A DNA stretch of 64,000 bases from Microbacterium immunditiarum (GCF_013409785.1 NZ_JACCBV010000001.1:2790001-2854000); one strand, 5' to 3'; numbered from the stretch's first letter, positions 24,424-34,438 are shown. Made by a program: numbers and translations. The notes: generated from the sequence alone by a model not told the origin.

Positions 24424-25026
24424 ATGCCCGAACCGCAGACGCACCAGCGCCCCACCGTCATGGCCGTGTGGCTCATCATCGCCGGGGTCATCGGCTGGTG
24501 GGCGGCGTTCTCGCTGACGATGGAGCGTCTGCATCTGCTCGAGAACCCCGGCTCGCAGGCGTCGTGCGACTTCAGCCCGCTCGTGCAGTGCGGCAAGAAC
24601 CTCGAGTCGTGGCAGGGTTCGGTCTTCGGCTTCCCGAACCCGATAATCGGCCTCGCGGGGTGGGTCGCGCCCGTCGTGGTAGGCGTCGCGATCCTCGCGG
24701 GCGCACGGTTCGCCCGGTGGTTCTGGTGGCTGTTCGAGCTCGGGATGACGCTGGCGTTCGTCTTCGTGATGTGGCTCATCGCGCAGAGCATCTTCGTGCT
24801 GGGGACGCTGTGCCCGTGGTGCATGGTGACGTGGGTCGTGACGATCCCGTCGTTCTACGTCGTGACGCTGCACGTGCTGCGCACGGGTATCCTTCCGGCC
24901 CCCGCGTCGATCCGCCGCGGAGCCGACACGCTCATGGGCTGGACGCCCCTGCTCGCGGTGATCAGCTACGCGATCGTCGCCGTCATCGCGCAGGCGCGCC
25001 TCGACGTGCTCGGCTCGCTGTTCTGA
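24424..25026 (+). CDS. Vitamin K epoxide reductase family membrane protein
   Basis: A 200-residue VKOR homologue that would reoxidise DsbA-like thioredoxins with menaquinone during disulphide formation outside the membrane. The loop cysteines are in QASCDFSPLVQCGKN and the redox pair is CPWC in TLCPWCMVTW; the nearby Ser/Asn-rich motif FGFPNPIIGLAGW is typical. There are four to five membrane segments. No thioredoxin domain is fused. A lipoprotein gene follows within two bases and may be co-transcribed. Confidence 0.92.
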   Translation: MPEPQTHQRPTVMAVWLIIAGVIGWWAAFSLTMERLHLLENPGSQASCDFSPLVQCGKNLESWQGSVFGFPNPIIGLAGWVAPVVVGVAILAGARFARWFWWLFELGMTLAFVFVMWLIAQSIFVLGTLCPWCMVTWVVTIPSFYVVTLHVLRTGILPAPASIRRGADTLMGWTPLLAVISYAIVAVIAQARLDVLGSLF

Positions 25027-25028
25027 CG

Positions 25029-25472
25029 ATGCGTGTCATGAAGCCGATGCCCCACCCCCGCGCCGCCGCCGGCATGACGTTCGCGGCGATCGCCCTCATC
25101 GCGCTCGCGCTGCCGGGGTGCGTCTCGACGTCGGATCCGCCCTCCGCGGTGTGCGTGCCCGAGTTGAGCGTGTCGCCCGACAACCCCAAGCCCGGTCGCA
25201 TCGTGACGGTCGCGACGACGCACCCGTGCCCGGCCCCCGAGGGCACCGAGTGGGTCGTCCGCATCCAGCGCGTGGACGAGCGCATCCCGCTCGCGCAGGC
25301 GCGGGTGAAGCCGGAGCCGGACGGATCGTTCGAGGTGTCGATCACGGTTCCGCCGACGATCCACCCGGGCACTGCGATCGCGTGGATCTCGAACTACTGG
25401 GACACCGTCGAGTGCCCCGGCGGCGGTTCGTGCGTCTCCCCCGAGGAGGAGTTCACGGTCGCGGCGCCGTAG
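25029..25472 (+). CDS. Putative lipoprotein
   Basis: A 147-residue protein. The signal peptide ends in a lipobox, LALPGC, with Cys around residue 36, so the mature protein should be lipid-anchored. The mature part is a small beta-rich domain (VCVPELSVSPDNPKPGRIVTVATTHPC ... WISNYWDTVECPGGGSCV) with about four cysteines, suitable for disulphides. It follows the VKOR gene by two bases, consistent with a client of that pathway (inference). An ATG at 25041 is an alternative start. Confidence 0.78.
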   Translation: MRVMKPMPHPRAAAGMTFAAIALIALALPGCVSTSDPPSAVCVPELSVSPDNPKPGRIVTVATTHPCPAPEGTEWVVRIQRVDERIPLAQARVKPEPDGSFEVSITVPPTIHPGTAIAWISNYWDTVECPGGGSCVSPEEEFTVAAP

Positions 25473-25499
25473 CGCGGCATCCGTCTCGGTCGATCCGAC

Positions 25500-25916
25500 T
25501 CAGCGGAACCAGATCGCGAGCTCGCGCGCAGCCGACTCCGGCGAGTCCGAGCCGTGCACGAGGTTCTGCTGCACCTTCAGACCCCAGTCGCGGCCATAAT
25601 CGCCGCGGATCGTGCCGGGAGCCGCAGCCGTCGGGTCGGTCGTGCCCGCGAGCGAGCGGAAGCCCTCGATGACGCGGTTGCCCGCGAGGCGGATGGCCAC
25701 CGACGGTCCGGACATCATGAACTCGAGGAGCGGATCGTAGAACGGCTTGCCCTCGTGTTCGGCGTAGTGCGCCTCGAGGCGGTCGCGGTCGGGCTCGACG
25801 AGCTTGATGTCGACGAGCGCGTATCCCTTCGCCTCGATGCGGGCGAGGATCGCGCCCGTCAGGCCGCGTGCGACCGCGTCGGGCTTCACAAGGACGAGGG
25901 TCTCTTCGGTGGGCAT
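25500..25916 (-). CDS. ndk: Nucleoside diphosphate kinase
   Basis: Transfers gamma-phosphate between nucleotides. 138 residues, normal length: ETLVLVKPDAVARGLTGAILARIEAKGYALVDIKLV at the start and the active-site histidine in QNLVHGSDSPESAARELAIWF. The ATG at 25916 is preferred over an upstream in-frame extension to 26042, which would read into the DUF4233 gene. It is the last gene of the ileS-folC-DUF4233-ndk operon. Confidence 0.97.
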   Translation of the reverse strand: MPTEETLVLVKPDAVARGLTGAILARIEAKGYALVDIKLVEPDRDRLEAHYAEHEGKPFYDPLLEFMMSGPSVAIRLAGNRVIEGFRSLAGTTDPTAAAPGTIRGDYGRDWGLKVQQNLVHGSDSPESAARELAIWFR

Positions 25917-25917
25917 G

Positions 25918-26346
25918 TCAGTCTCCGTTCGCCCTGTCGGTCTCGTGGGGGACGTCGGCGACACCGCCGGCTTCGACGGCCAGTCGCGCGTTGCGGCGGT
26001 CGAGCGCCGCCCCCTTGATCGTGGCATACCCCCACATCGCACCGAAAATGAGCGCGACGATCAGGAGCGCCGGGAGCATGATCGCGCCGAGAGCGAGCAC
26101 GAGCTGCCACAGCCACCCGAGCGCGATCGCCCAGCGGTGGCGCAGCAGGCCGGCGGTCACGATCATGAGCACCGCGAGGACGGCGCCGGCGACGATGCCC
26201 CACCACGGCTCGACGCCTGCGGGCAGCGCCTTCAGCCCGTAGACGACGAGCCCCCCGAGGAAGACGACGACCGACTCGAACCCGAGCACGATCGCGCCGA
26301 GTGATGCGGCGGCTCCGCGGGGCCGACGTTCGGCTCGGGCGCTCAC
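25918..26346 (-). CDS. DUF4233 membrane protein
   Basis: A 142-residue protein with about four membrane segments (LGAIVLGFESVVVFLGGLVVYGL, WWGIVAGAVLAVLMIVTAGLL, WAIALGWLWQLVLALGAIMLPALLIVALIFGAMW). The GTG at 26346 overlaps the folC stop as GTGA. DUF4233 proteins commonly lie between folC and ndk in actinobacteria. The function is unknown. Confidence 0.88.
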   Translation of the reverse strand: MSARAERRPRGAAASLGAIVLGFESVVVFLGGLVVYGLKALPAGVEPWWGIVAGAVLAVLMIVTAGLLRHRWAIALGWLWQLVLALGAIMLPALLIVALIFGAMWGYATIKGAALDRRNARLAVEAGGVADVPHETDRANGD

Positions 26347-27701
26347 GCCTCCCACCCGGACTTCCAGCCCTCGGCCGCCGCGAGGGTGAGGGCCTCGCCG
26401 GCGAGCACGACGGACCCCGCGATCACGACAGCTCGACGGTCGCCGGCCGCGGCCCACTGCCGAGCCGCTTCGGCCGCGTCGGCGAGCTCGGGGTGGACGG
26501 TGACGCCCACGCCCGCGGCCTCGACGAGGTCGGCGATCGCGTCGGCGTCGTTCGCGCGCTCGGAGTCGGGCGCCGTCGCGAAGACGTGCGCCGCGAGGGG
26601 AGCGAGCTCGGCGACGATCCCCGCGGCGTCCTTGTCGGACAGCACGCCCAGCACGACGCCCCACTCGTCGAAGTCGAACGCCTCGCGCAGCGCCGCGACG
26701 AGCGACCGCGCCCCGTGCGGGTTGTGCGCCGCGTCGACGATCACCGTCGGGTCGGCCCCGACGAGCTGCAGGCGACCGGGCGACGTGACCTGCCCGAGTC
26801 CCTCCGCGAGGATCTCCCCGGCGATCGCGACGGACCCCGCTCCGATGAGCGACTCGACCGCGGCGATCGCGAGCGCCGCGTTGCGGCCCTGGTGCTGCCC
26901 GTAGAGGGGCAGGTACTCCTCTTCGTACGTGGCGGCGAGGCCGCGGACCGTGATGACCTGCCCGCCGACGGCGAGTCGGTCGTCGGTGAGCGCGAACTCC
27001 TCGCCCTCGAACGCGATCGACGCGCCGCGCCGGGCCGCGACCTCGCGCAGCACGGCGGCCGCGGCGGGGTCCTGGTGCGCCGACACGACGGATGCGCCGT
27101 CCTTGATGATGCCGGCCTTGACACCCGTGATCTCCTGGATCGTGTCGCCCAGGCGATCGGCGTGGTCGAGGTCGATCGGCGCGATGACCGCGACGTCGCC
27201 GTCGGCGGTGTTCGTCGAGTCCCACGACCCGCCCATGCCCACCTCGAGCACGAGCACGTCGACGGGGGCGTCCGCGCACGCGACGAACGCGAGGACCGTC
27301 AGCAGCTCGAAGAACGTGAGCGGCGCGTCGCCCGCGGCCGCGAGCTCGGCGTCGACGATGCCCACGATCGGCTCGACCTCGTCCCACGCGTCGGCGATCG
27401 CGGCATCCGACACCGGCTCCCCGTCGATCATGATGCGCTCGGTGAACCGCTCCAGGTGCGGGCTCGTGAACATGCCCGTGCGCAGTCCGTGCGCGCGCAC
27501 GAGGCTCTCGATCATGCGGCTGGTCGACGTCTTGCCGTTCGTGCCGGTGACATGGACGACGCGATACGTCTTCTGCGGGTCGTCGAGGAGCTCGAGCACA
27601 CGACGCGTGCGCTCGACGCGCGGCTGCACCCACCGCTCCCCCTGCCTGAGCAGGAGCGCCTCGTAGACGCGATCTGCGCGACGCCGATCCTTTTCGCTCA
27701 T
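26343..27701 (-). CDS. folC: Folylpolyglutamate/dihydrofolate synthase FolC
   Basis: Adds glutamate to folates and may also make dihydrofolate. 452 residues with the Mur-ligase-type P-loop [17 protein letters not shown], the folate motif [37 protein letters not shown] and [15 protein letters not shown]. It overlaps ileS by four bases upstream and the DUF4233 gene downstream. Confidence 0.96.
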   Translation of the reverse strand: MSEKDRRRADRVYEALLLRQGERWVQPRVERTRRVLELLDDPQKTYRVVHVTGTNGKTSTSRMIESLVRAHGLRTGMFTSPHLERFTERIMIDGEPVSDAAIADAWDEVEPIVGIVDAELAAAGDAPLTFFELLTVLAFVACADAPVDVLVLEVGMGGSWDSTNTADGDVAVIAPIDLDHADRLGDTIQEITGVKAGIIKDGASVVSAHQDPAAAAVLREVAARRGASIAFEGEEFALTDDRLAVGGQVITVRGLAATYEEEYLPLYGQHQGRNAALAIAAVESLIGAGSVAIAGEILAEGLGQVTSPGRLQLVGADPTVIVDAAHNPHGARSLVAALREAFDFDEWGVVLGVLSDKDAAGIVAELAPLAAHVFATAPDSERANDADAIADLVEAAGVGVTVHPELADAAEAARQWAAAGDRRAVVIAGSVVLAGEALTLAAAEGWKSGWEA

Positions 27702-30700
27702 GCGGATGCCCCCGACTTCGTCACCGCGACCTCGAACGCGCCGCGGTTCGCGAATGTTCCGGCCGCGAACTCGGCGACGTGCCCCGGCTTGGGCTTGTCG
27801 GGACGGCTGCCCCGCGGACCGTACAGCGAGTGCTCGACCGCGAGCGTCTCACCCGCCACGTTCGCGATGTCGAACGCGGTCTCGACCGCGACGCGGTCGT
27901 CGACGTCGTCGAACGCGAGCTCGAGGCGGATGCGGTCGCTCACCTCGAAGCCGGCGGCCTTGCGCGTGTCCTGCACCGCGCGGATGACATCGCGCGCGAG
28001 GCCCTCGGCCTCGAGCTCGGGGGTCGTCGCGGTCTCGAGCAGCACGAAGCCGCCCGACGGCAGCAGTGCGATCGCGGTGCCCTCACCGACGCCCCCGGCC
28101 TCGAGCGCGAGGTCGTACTCACCGGGCTCGAGGCCGATGCCGTCGACGATCACGACCCCGTCGCGCTCCTCCCACACCCCCGCCTTCGCACCCGCGATGA
28201 CGTGCTGCACCTGCTTGCCCAGGCGCGGCCCGGCGGCCCGCGCGTTCACGGTGAGGCGCCGGCTGATGCCGTACTCCTCGGCGAGCGTCTCGGTGAGCGG
28301 CACGAGCTCGACCGCCTTGACGTTGAGCTCGTCGCGCAGGATGTCCTCGAACTGCGCGAGGGACGCGGCATCCGTCACCGCCACCGTCAGCTTCGCGAGC
28401 GGCAGGCGCACGCGCTTGCCCTCCTTCTTGCGCAGCGCGTTGGCGACGCTCGAGACCTCGCGCACGGCGTCCATCGCGGAGCGGATGTCGTCGGCGGGCG
28501 GGAACTCCGCGGGATCCGGCCAGTCCTGCAGGTGCACGCTGCGCCCGCCCGTGAGGCCCTGCCACACGCGCTCGGAGACGAGCGGGATAAGCGGCGCCGC
28601 GACGCGGGTGAGCGTCTCGAGCACCGTGTAGAGGGTGTCGAAGGCGTCGCGGCTGGCGGGGTCCTCGGTCACGCCGGTCCAGAACCGGTCGCGCGAACGG
28701 CGGATGTACCAGTTCGTGAGCACCTCGGCGAAGTCGCGCAGCTTCGCGGCCGCGAGCGTCGAGTCGAGCCCCTCCAGGTCCTCCGCGACGCCGCGCACGA
28801 GGTCGCCCGTGAGCGCGAGGATGTACCGGTCGAGCACGTCCGTCGAGTCGGTGCGCCACGACGCCTCGTAGCCCTCGCCCCCGGTCCCTGAGCCTGTCGA
28901 AGGGCCGCCGGCGGCGTTCGCATACGTCGCGAAGAAGTACCACGCGTTCCACAGCGGCAGCAGGAACTCGCGCACGCCCGCGCGGATGCCCTCCTCCGTG
29001 ACGACGAGGTTGCCGCCGCGCAGCACGGAGCTCGCCATGAGGAACCAGCGCATCGCGTCGGAACCGTCCCGGTCGAAGACCTCGCTCACGTCGGGGTAGT
29101 TGCGCAGCGACTTCGACATCTTCAGCCCGTCGCTGCCCAGCACGATGCCGTGGCACGACACCCCTGTGAACGCGGGCCGGTCGAACAGTGCGGTGGACAG
29201 CACGTGCATGACGTAGAACCAGCCGCGCGTCTGCCCGATGTACTCGACGATGAAATCCGCCGGCGAGTGCTCGTCGAACCACTCCTGGTTCTCGAACGGA
29301 TAGTGCACCTGTGCGTAAGGCATCGAGCCCGAGTCGAACCACACGTCGAACACGTCCTCGATGCGGCGCATCGTGCTGCGTCCGGTCGGATCGTCGGGAT
29401 TCGGGCGCGTGAGATCGTCGATGAACGGGCGGTGCAGGTCGACCTCGCCCGCCTCGTTCCGCGGGAGTGCGCCGAAGTCGCGCTCGAGCTCGTCCAGCGA
29501 CCCGTACACGTCGATGCGCGGGTGCTCGGGGTCATCGCTCTTCCACACGGGGATCGGCGATCCCCAGTAGCGGTTGCGGCTCACCGACCAGTCGCGAGCG
29601 CCCTCGAGCCACTTGCCGAACTGGCCGTGCTTGACGTTCTCGGGCACCCACGTGATCTGCTCGTTGTTCTCGAGCATGCGCTCCTTGATCGCGGTCACGC
29701 GCACGAACCAGCTCGACACCGCCTTGTAGATGAGCGGGTTGCGGCAGCGCCAGCAGTGCGGGTACGAGTGCTCGTAGCTCGCGAGGCGCAGCAGGCGCCC
29801 GTTCTGGCGCAGCAGGCGCACGAGGGGCGTGTTGGCGTCCATCCACAGCTCGCCCGCCACATCGGTCACCTGCGGGAGGAACCGTCCGCCGTCGTCGACC
29901 GACAGGATCGTCGGGATCCCGGCCGCCTCGGCCACGCGCTGGTCGTCCTCGCCGTACGCGGGCGCCTGGTGCACGATCCCGGTGCCGTCGCTGGTGGTCA
30001 CGTAGTCGTCGACGAGGACGCGCCACGCGTTCTGGGTGCCCCAGGTCTCGGCATCCGCGTAGTAGTCGAACAGCCGGTCGTACGACACGCCGTCGAGCTC
30101 CGAGCCCACGACCACGCGTTCGACCGCGTCGCGCGCCGCCTCGGGCGACTCGTAGCCGAGGTCCTTCGCGTAGCCGCCGAGCAGCTCCTCCGCGAGCAGG
30201 TACCGGTGCGCGACAGCGCTCTCGCGATCGTCGCCCGCGGGGACGTCGGACGCGCCGTTCGGCCCGCCGGGAACGACGGCATAGCGGATGCCGGGACCGA
30301 CGGCCAGCGCGAGGTTCGTCGGCAGCGTCCAGGGGGTCGTCGTCCACGCGAGCGCGCGCACGCCGGTGAGGCCGAGCGCCTCGGCCTTCGCGCCGACCAG
30401 CGGGAAGGTCACGGTGACCGACGGGTCCTGGCGCATCTTGTAGACGTCGTCGTCCATGCGCAGCTCGTGGCTCGACAGTGGCGTCTCGTCCCGCCAGCAG
30501 TACGGCAGCACGCGGTAGCCCTCGTACGCGAGGCCCTGGTCGTGGAGCGTCTTGAACGCCCAGAGCACCGACTCCATGTAGCTCGTGTCGAGGGTCTTGT
30601 AGCCGCGCTCGAAGTCGACCCAGCGCGCCTGGCGGGTGACGTAGTCCTCCCACTCGCGCGTGTACTCGAGCACCGACTCGCGGGCTTTCGCGTTGAACGC

Positions 30701-31087
30701 GGCGATGCCCATGTCCTCGATCTGCTGCTTCTCGGTGATGTCGAGCTGCTTCATCGCCTCGAGCTCGGCGGGCAGGCCGTGCGTGTCCCATCCGAACACG
30801 CGGTCCACCTTGTGACCGCGCATGGTCTGGAAGCGCGGGAAGAGGTCCTTCGCGTAGCCGGTCAGCAGGTGACCGTAGTGCGGCAGGCCGTTCGCGAACG
30901 GAGGGCCGTCGTAGAACACCCACTCGGGAGCGCCCTCGCGCTGCGCGATCGACGCGCGGAACGTGTCGTCGTGCTTCCAGAAATCGAGCACCTCGAGCTC
31001 GATCTCAGGGAAGCGCGGGCTCGGCACGATGGCGGACCGGGCGGCGTCGGCCGCGGGCCCGAAGGCGGAGGGTCGGGGGTAGGTCAT
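27698..31087 (-). CDS. ileS: Isoleucyl-tRNA synthetase, long eukaryote-like type
   Basis: Charges tRNA-Ile. 1129 residues from the ATG at 31087, which follows GGAGAGAG; a start at 31150 would lie inside the T-box leader. Motifs are HYGH in [19 protein letters not shown] (HIGH class), KMSKS in [13 protein letters not shown] and the CP1 editing domain with [11 protein letters not shown]. The absence of a C-terminal zinc finger and the length place it with the eukaryote-like IleS2 group, whose members are often mupirocin-resistant. Around residue 730 the sequence [11 protein letters not shown] is encoded by a REP-like palindrome. Confidence 0.96.
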   Translation of the reverse strand: MTYPRPSAFGPAADAARSAIVPSPRFPEIELEVLDFWKHDDTFRASIAQREGAPEWVFYDGPPFANGLPHYGHLLTGYAKDLFPRFQTMRGHKVDRVFGWDTHGLPAELEAMKQLDITEKQQIEDMGIAAFNAKARESVLEYTREWEDYVTRQARWVDFERGYKTLDTSYMESVLWAFKTLHDQGLAYEGYRVLPYCWRDETPLSSHELRMDDDVYKMRQDPSVTVTFPLVGAKAEALGLTGVRALAWTTTPWTLPTNLALAVGPGIRYAVVPGGPNGASDVPAGDDRESAVAHRYLLAEELLGGYAKDLGYESPEAARDAVERVVVGSELDGVSYDRLFDYYADAETWGTQNAWRVLVDDYVTTSDGTGIVHQAPAYGEDDQRVAEAAGIPTILSVDDGGRFLPQVTDVAGELWMDANTPLVRLLRQNGRLLRLASYEHSYPHCWRCRNPLIYKAVSSWFVRVTAIKERMLENNEQITWVPENVKHGQFGKWLEGARDWSVSRNRYWGSPIPVWKSDDPEHPRIDVYGSLDELERDFGALPRNEAGEVDLHRPFIDDLTRPNPDDPTGRSTMRRIEDVFDVWFDSGSMPYAQVHYPFENQEWFDEHSPADFIVEYIGQTRGWFYVMHVLSTALFDRPAFTGVSCHGIVLGSDGLKMSKSLRNYPDVSEVFDRDGSDAMRWFLMASSVLRGGNLVVTEEGIRAGVREFLLPLWNAWYFFATYANAAGGPSTGSGTGGEGYEASWRTDSTDVLDRYILALTGDLVRGVAEDLEGLDSTLAAAKLRDFAEVLTNWYIRRSRDRFWTGVTEDPASRDAFDTLYTVLETLTRVAAPLIPLVSERVWQGLTGGRSVHLQDWPDPAEFPPADDIRSAMDAVREVSSVANALRKKEGKRVRLPLAKLTVAVTDAASLAQFEDILRDELNVKAVELVPLTETLAEEYGISRRLTVNARAAGPRLGKQVQHVIAGAKAGVWEERDGVVIVDGIGLEPGEYDLALEAGGVGEGTAIALLPSGGFVLLETATTPELEAEGLARDVIRAVQDTRKAAGFEVSDRIRLELAFDDVDDRVAVETAFDIANVAGETLAVEHSLYGPRGSRPDKPKPGHVAEFAAGTFANRGAFEVAVTKSGASA
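28883..28906. repeat. REP-like palindrome read in frame within ileS
   Basis: The core CCCTGAGCCTGTCGAAGGG, extended by GG(T/C) at the ends, is an imperfect palindrome of a kind known as a dispersed intergenic element in many bacteria. Here it supplies the residues G-P-S-T-G-S-G-T of IleS. A degenerate match (CCTGTCGAAG) occurs at 20621-20630 downstream of rpmA. Confidence 0.6.
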
Positions 31088-31310
31088 CTCTCTCCAGCAG
31101 GTGCTCGTGTGCTCGACTGCCGGGACGACCCTCGCGGACCGCGGTACCACCCTGCTTGACCCCTGGATCGACGCCTGCGGCGTCCGGTGATCCGGGCCCC
31201 TCTCTCACTGCGGCTGTGACGGGCCTGGCCCGTTCGGTTCTAATGACGCCAGGCCCTGGGACCCGGCGCGTTCTTCCGAAGACTCCCCGGTGATGGCCGG
31301 ATCGACGTCG
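31088..31310 (-). promoter_or_regulatory. T-box riboswitch of ileS (translational type)
   Basis: The antisequestrator T-box GGGTGGTACCGCGG is at 31152-31139. A short stem I (CCGGCCATCACCGGGG) carries the isoleucine specifier ATC at 31294-31292, followed by a purine-rich GGAAGAACG and AGAACCGAACGGGCC, as in the actinobacterial ileS leaders. There is no intrinsic terminator before the gene, and the ribosome binding site GGAGAGAG directly follows, so control is probably through sequestering that site: uncharged tRNA-Ile would free it. Confidence 0.88.
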
Positions 31311-31432
31311 TTGCGCTCGATCTTACCGGCTGCGCCGTCAGGCTGTCTGCGCTCGTCTCCCTGGAAGCGCTCCCACACCCGGCCCGCGCAGCGACGTATG
31401 CTTCCTCCAGCGGCCCCCGAGTTGAGGCGACG

Positions 31433-32926
31433 ATGCCAGACACCCCGTTCTCCCGTCCCGTGATCTCGCGCCGCGCGCTGCTGACCGCCGCCGGCGCGGG
31501 GACGGTCGCCGTCGCGCTGGCGGCGTGCACGGCGGATGCTCCGCCCACCCCCACGCGAACCGCCGTGCAGAGTCCCGCGCCGTGGATCGTGCCCGACGGG
31601 CCGATGCGATTCCCCTCGGGCTTCACGTGGGGAGCCGCCACGAGCGCGTACCAGGTGGAGGGATCGCTCGCCGCCGACGGGCGGACGCCGTCTGTGTGGG
31701 ATACGTTCGCCGCCCGCGCGGGGACCATCCGGGACGGATCCAACGGCGAGCCGGCCGCGGACCAGTACCGGCGGTACGAGGAGGACATCGGCCTCATGGC
31801 GAGCCTCGGCCTCGCGGCGTACCGCTTCTCGCTGTCGTGGTCGCGAATCGTGCCCACCAGCACGGGGACGATCAACTCCAGGGGCATCGAACACTACCGG
31901 CGCATGCTCGACGCGCTCGTCGGGCGCGGCATCCGTCCTGCCATCACGCTCTTCCACTGGGACCTGCCGCAATGGGTGCAGGATGCGGGCGGGTGGATCC
32001 AGCGGGAGACCGCGGACCTCTTCGCCGAGTACGCCGCCGCATGCTTCGACGCGTTCGGCGATGTCGACGCGGACTGGATGACCCTCAACGAGCCCAAGAC
32101 CCACGCGTTCGTCGGGCACTGGTACGGCGCGCACGCTCCCGGCCTGCGCTCGCCCGACGTCGCGGCCGCGGCCGTGCACCACCAGCTGCTGGCGCACGGG
32201 CGCGCGGTCGAGCGCTTCCGCCTGAGCGGTGCGGGGGGACGCATCGGCATCGCGCTGAACCTCATCCCGGTGTACCCGACCGACCCGGACGAGCCGGAGG
32301 CGGCATGGCGGGTCGACGCGCGCGAGAACCGGCTGTTCCTCGATCCGATCCTGCTCGGCACCTATCCCGAGGATGCCGTCGGAGGCGAGTCGGGACAGCT
32401 CCCCGCCGACCCCGTCACCTTCCGGGGGCAGCAGAAATCCGGGGACCTCGCGACGATCTCGGCTCCCCTCGACTTCCTCGCGGTGCAGTACTACGGCGTG
32501 ACCGGTGTGAATCCCGGCGGCCGTGAGACCCAGATCGCTCCGACATCGGCCGCGCCGTGGCAGCAGGTGCTGCCCGAGGGGCTGTACGACCTGCTCACGC
32601 GGCTCGCCGCGGACTACCCCGCCATCCCGCTCCTCATCACCGAGAACGGCATCCCCGACCGCTCGAGCGATGTGACGGTCGACGACCCCGAACGGCTCGA
32701 GTTCTTCAGGGCGCACTTCCAGCAGGCGGCGCGCGCGATCGACGGCGGCGTCCCGCTCGAGGGGTACTATGTGTGGTCGCTCCTCGACAACTTCGAATGG
32801 GCCGAGGGCTACACGCAGCGCTGGGGCATCGTCGCGGTCGACTTCGAGACGCAGGAGCGGCTGCCGAAGAGAAGCGCGGGCTTCTACGCCGAGGTCATCG
32901 CGGCGAACGCGGTGCCGCCTGCGTAA
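31433..32926 (+). CDS. GH1 beta-glucosidase with Tat-lipoprotein signal
   Basis: A 497-residue glycoside hydrolase family 1 enzyme that splits beta-glucosides. The TIM barrel starts at FPSGFTWGAATSAYQVEGS. The acid/base Glu is in WMTLNEPKTHAF and the nucleophile Glu in PLLITENGIPD; YYVWSLLDNFEWAEGYTQRWGI is complete. The N-terminus SRRALLTAAGAGTVAVALAAC combines a twin-arginine motif with a lipobox, so the enzyme is probably exported folded and lipid-anchored, unusual because most GH1 enzymes are cytoplasmic. TATGCT (31396-31401) is a possible -10 box. Confidence 0.93.
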   Translation: MPDTPFSRPVISRRALLTAAGAGTVAVALAACTADAPPTPTRTAVQSPAPWIVPDGPMRFPSGFTWGAATSAYQVEGSLAADGRTPSVWDTFAARAGTIRDGSNGEPAADQYRRYEEDIGLMASLGLAAYRFSLSWSRIVPTSTGTINSRGIEHYRRMLDALVGRGIRPAITLFHWDLPQWVQDAGGWIQRETADLFAEYAAACFDAFGDVDADWMTLNEPKTHAFVGHWYGAHAPGLRSPDVAAAAVHHQLLAHGRAVERFRLSGAGGRIGIALNLIPVYPTDPDEPEAAWRVDARENRLFLDPILLGTYPEDAVGGESGQLPADPVTFRGQQKSGDLATISAPLDFLAVQYYGVTGVNPGGRETQIAPTSAAPWQQVLPEGLYDLLTRLAADYPAIPLLITENGIPDRSSDVTVDDPERLEFFRAHFQQAARAIDGGVPLEGYYVWSLLDNFEWAEGYTQRWGIVAVDFETQERLPKRSAGFYAEVIAANAVPPA

Positions 32927-32980
32927 TACAGTTCCTGGATTCGATCCAGCAACTGCCGAGCGGTGGCAGGATAGACCCTC

Positions 32981-34351
32981 GTGACAACAGCAGACGCCGC
33001 CCCTGCGGCATCCGGTCCATCCGGTTCCTCCTCCGTCCGCCGCGTGGCCTGGGCCTCGATGGTCGGCACCTCCCTCGAGTCGTTCGACTTCTACGTCTTC
33101 GCGTACTTCTCGGCCTTCTTCGTCGGACCCCTGTTCTTCGAGCCGCTGGGCGAGCTCGGCGGCACGCTCCTGGCGTTCTCGACCGTCGCGCTCGCGTTCG
33201 TCGTGCGCCCGATCGGCGCGGTGATCTTCGGCCACATGGGCGATCGCCTCGGCCGGCGCGCGACCCTCCTGTGGACCATCGGCATCATGGGCGTCGCGAC
33301 CGGCCTCATCGGCCTGCTGCCGACGTACGCGCAGGCGGGCTGGCTCGGCGCGGTGCTCCTCGTGCTCCTGCGCATCGCGCAGGGCGTCTCGCTCGGCGGC
33401 GAGTGGGGCGGATCGATCCTCCTCGCGACCGAGCACGCCAACCCGGTCAAGCGCGCCTTCTACGCCGCCATCCCGCAGCTCGGGTCGCCCGTCGGCTCGA
33501 TCCTTTCGGCAGCGCTCTTCATCGTCATGACGATCGCGCTTCCGGCCGATCAGCTCGCCGCGTGGGGCTGGCGCATCCCGTTCCTCATCGCCTTCCCGCT
33601 GCTCGCGGTCTCGCTCTACTTGCGCCTCACGATCACCGAGACCCCCGTCTTCGAGGGGGTCGTCGCCGAGGGCCGCCGTGACAAGGTGCCGTTCGTGACG
33701 ATGTTCCGCCGGAGGCCCCTCGCGATCCTCATCGCGATCGGAGCCGCCCTGCTCGGCATCGGGTCGTACGGGCTCATGAACACCTACACCGTCAACTACG
33801 GCGTCACCGTGCTCGGCTTCAGCTTCCAGGACCTCCTCATCGCCACGACGATCGGCGGTCTCCTGCAACTCGTGACGATCCCGCTGTTCGGGGCGTGGGC
33901 GAATCGCATCGGCTCTGCGCAGGTCGTCGCGTGGGGTGCCCTCGGCACGCTCCTCATCACGTTCCCGATGTACTGGCTGCTCCAGTTCGCGACGTTCCCG
34001 ATCCTCGTCGGCACGATGATCGTCGGCGGAATCCTCCCGACGATGGCGTGGGCCGCGCTCGGCGGGCTCATGAACGACCTCTTCCCCGACCACTTCCGCT
34101 ATTCCGCGCTGTCGGTCTCGTACGCGTTCGCGGCGACCGTGAGCGGCTTCGTGCCGCTGCTCACGACCGCGCTCGGAGGTGCGACGGATTTCGCGTGGTG
34201 GCATCCGGGCATCGTCCTCGCGATCCTCTCGGCCGTCACCCTCGTCGCGGCGTGGGCGGCGGCGCGCCTGGTGCGCACGCGTCCGGTGCCCGAGGCTGGT
34301 CCGGCTCCCGAGGAGCTCGAGACAGAGGTCGGCGCGGCCGCCGCTCGCTGA
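32981..34351 (+). CDS. MFS transporter, metabolite:H+ symporter (MHS) type
   Basis: A 456-residue, 12-segment transporter. The MHS-type start reads VAWASMVGTSLESFDFYVFAYFSAFFVGPLFF; the loop motif is GHMGDRLGRRATLLW and the next is RIAQGVSLGGEWGGSILL. Relatives carry shikimate, proline/betaine or organic acids; the substrate is not predictable here. It starts with GTG, 54 bp after the beta-glucosidase, and ends at a strong hairpin. Confidence 0.9.
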   Translation: MTTADAAPAASGPSGSSSVRRVAWASMVGTSLESFDFYVFAYFSAFFVGPLFFEPLGELGGTLLAFSTVALAFVVRPIGAVIFGHMGDRLGRRATLLWTIGIMGVATGLIGLLPTYAQAGWLGAVLLVLLRIAQGVSLGGEWGGSILLATEHANPVKRAFYAAIPQLGSPVGSILSAALFIVMTIALPADQLAAWGWRIPFLIAFPLLAVSLYLRLTITETPVFEGVVAEGRRDKVPFVTMFRRRPLAILIAIGAALLGIGSYGLMNTYTVNYGVTVLGFSFQDLLIATTIGGLLQLVTIPLFGAWANRIGSAQVVAWGALGTLLITFPMYWLLQFATFPILVGTMIVGGILPTMAWAALGGLMNDLFPDHFRYSALSVSYAFAATVSGFVPLLTTALGGATDFAWWHPGIVLAILSAVTLVAAWAAARLVRTRPVPEAGPAPEELETEVGAAAAR

Positions 34352-34356
34352 CGATA

Positions 34357-34388
34357 GGGGTGACGGATGCCGTGGCATCCGTCACCCC
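34357..34388. terminator. Strong hairpin terminator made of an inverted GGCATCCG pair
   Basis: GGGGTGACGGATGC and its perfect complement GCATCCGTCACCCC form a 14-bp stem with a 4-base loop, six bases after the MFS stop codon. The stem holds CGGATGCC (34364-34371) and GGCATCCG (34374-34381). Confidence 0.85.
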
Positions 34389-34438
34389 GCGCTCATCATC
34401 ACGGGCGTCGTGTCGCCGACCCGTGACAGGATGAGCGC

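Noticed and set aside
29150..31159. 669-residue plus-strand open frame
   Set aside because: Antisense to ileS, no domains, and it would run across the T-box leader.
31205..34378. 1057-residue minus-strand open frame
   Set aside because: Antisense to the beta-glucosidase and MFS genes, both with full motif sets; the translation is low-complexity Arg/Glu-rich.
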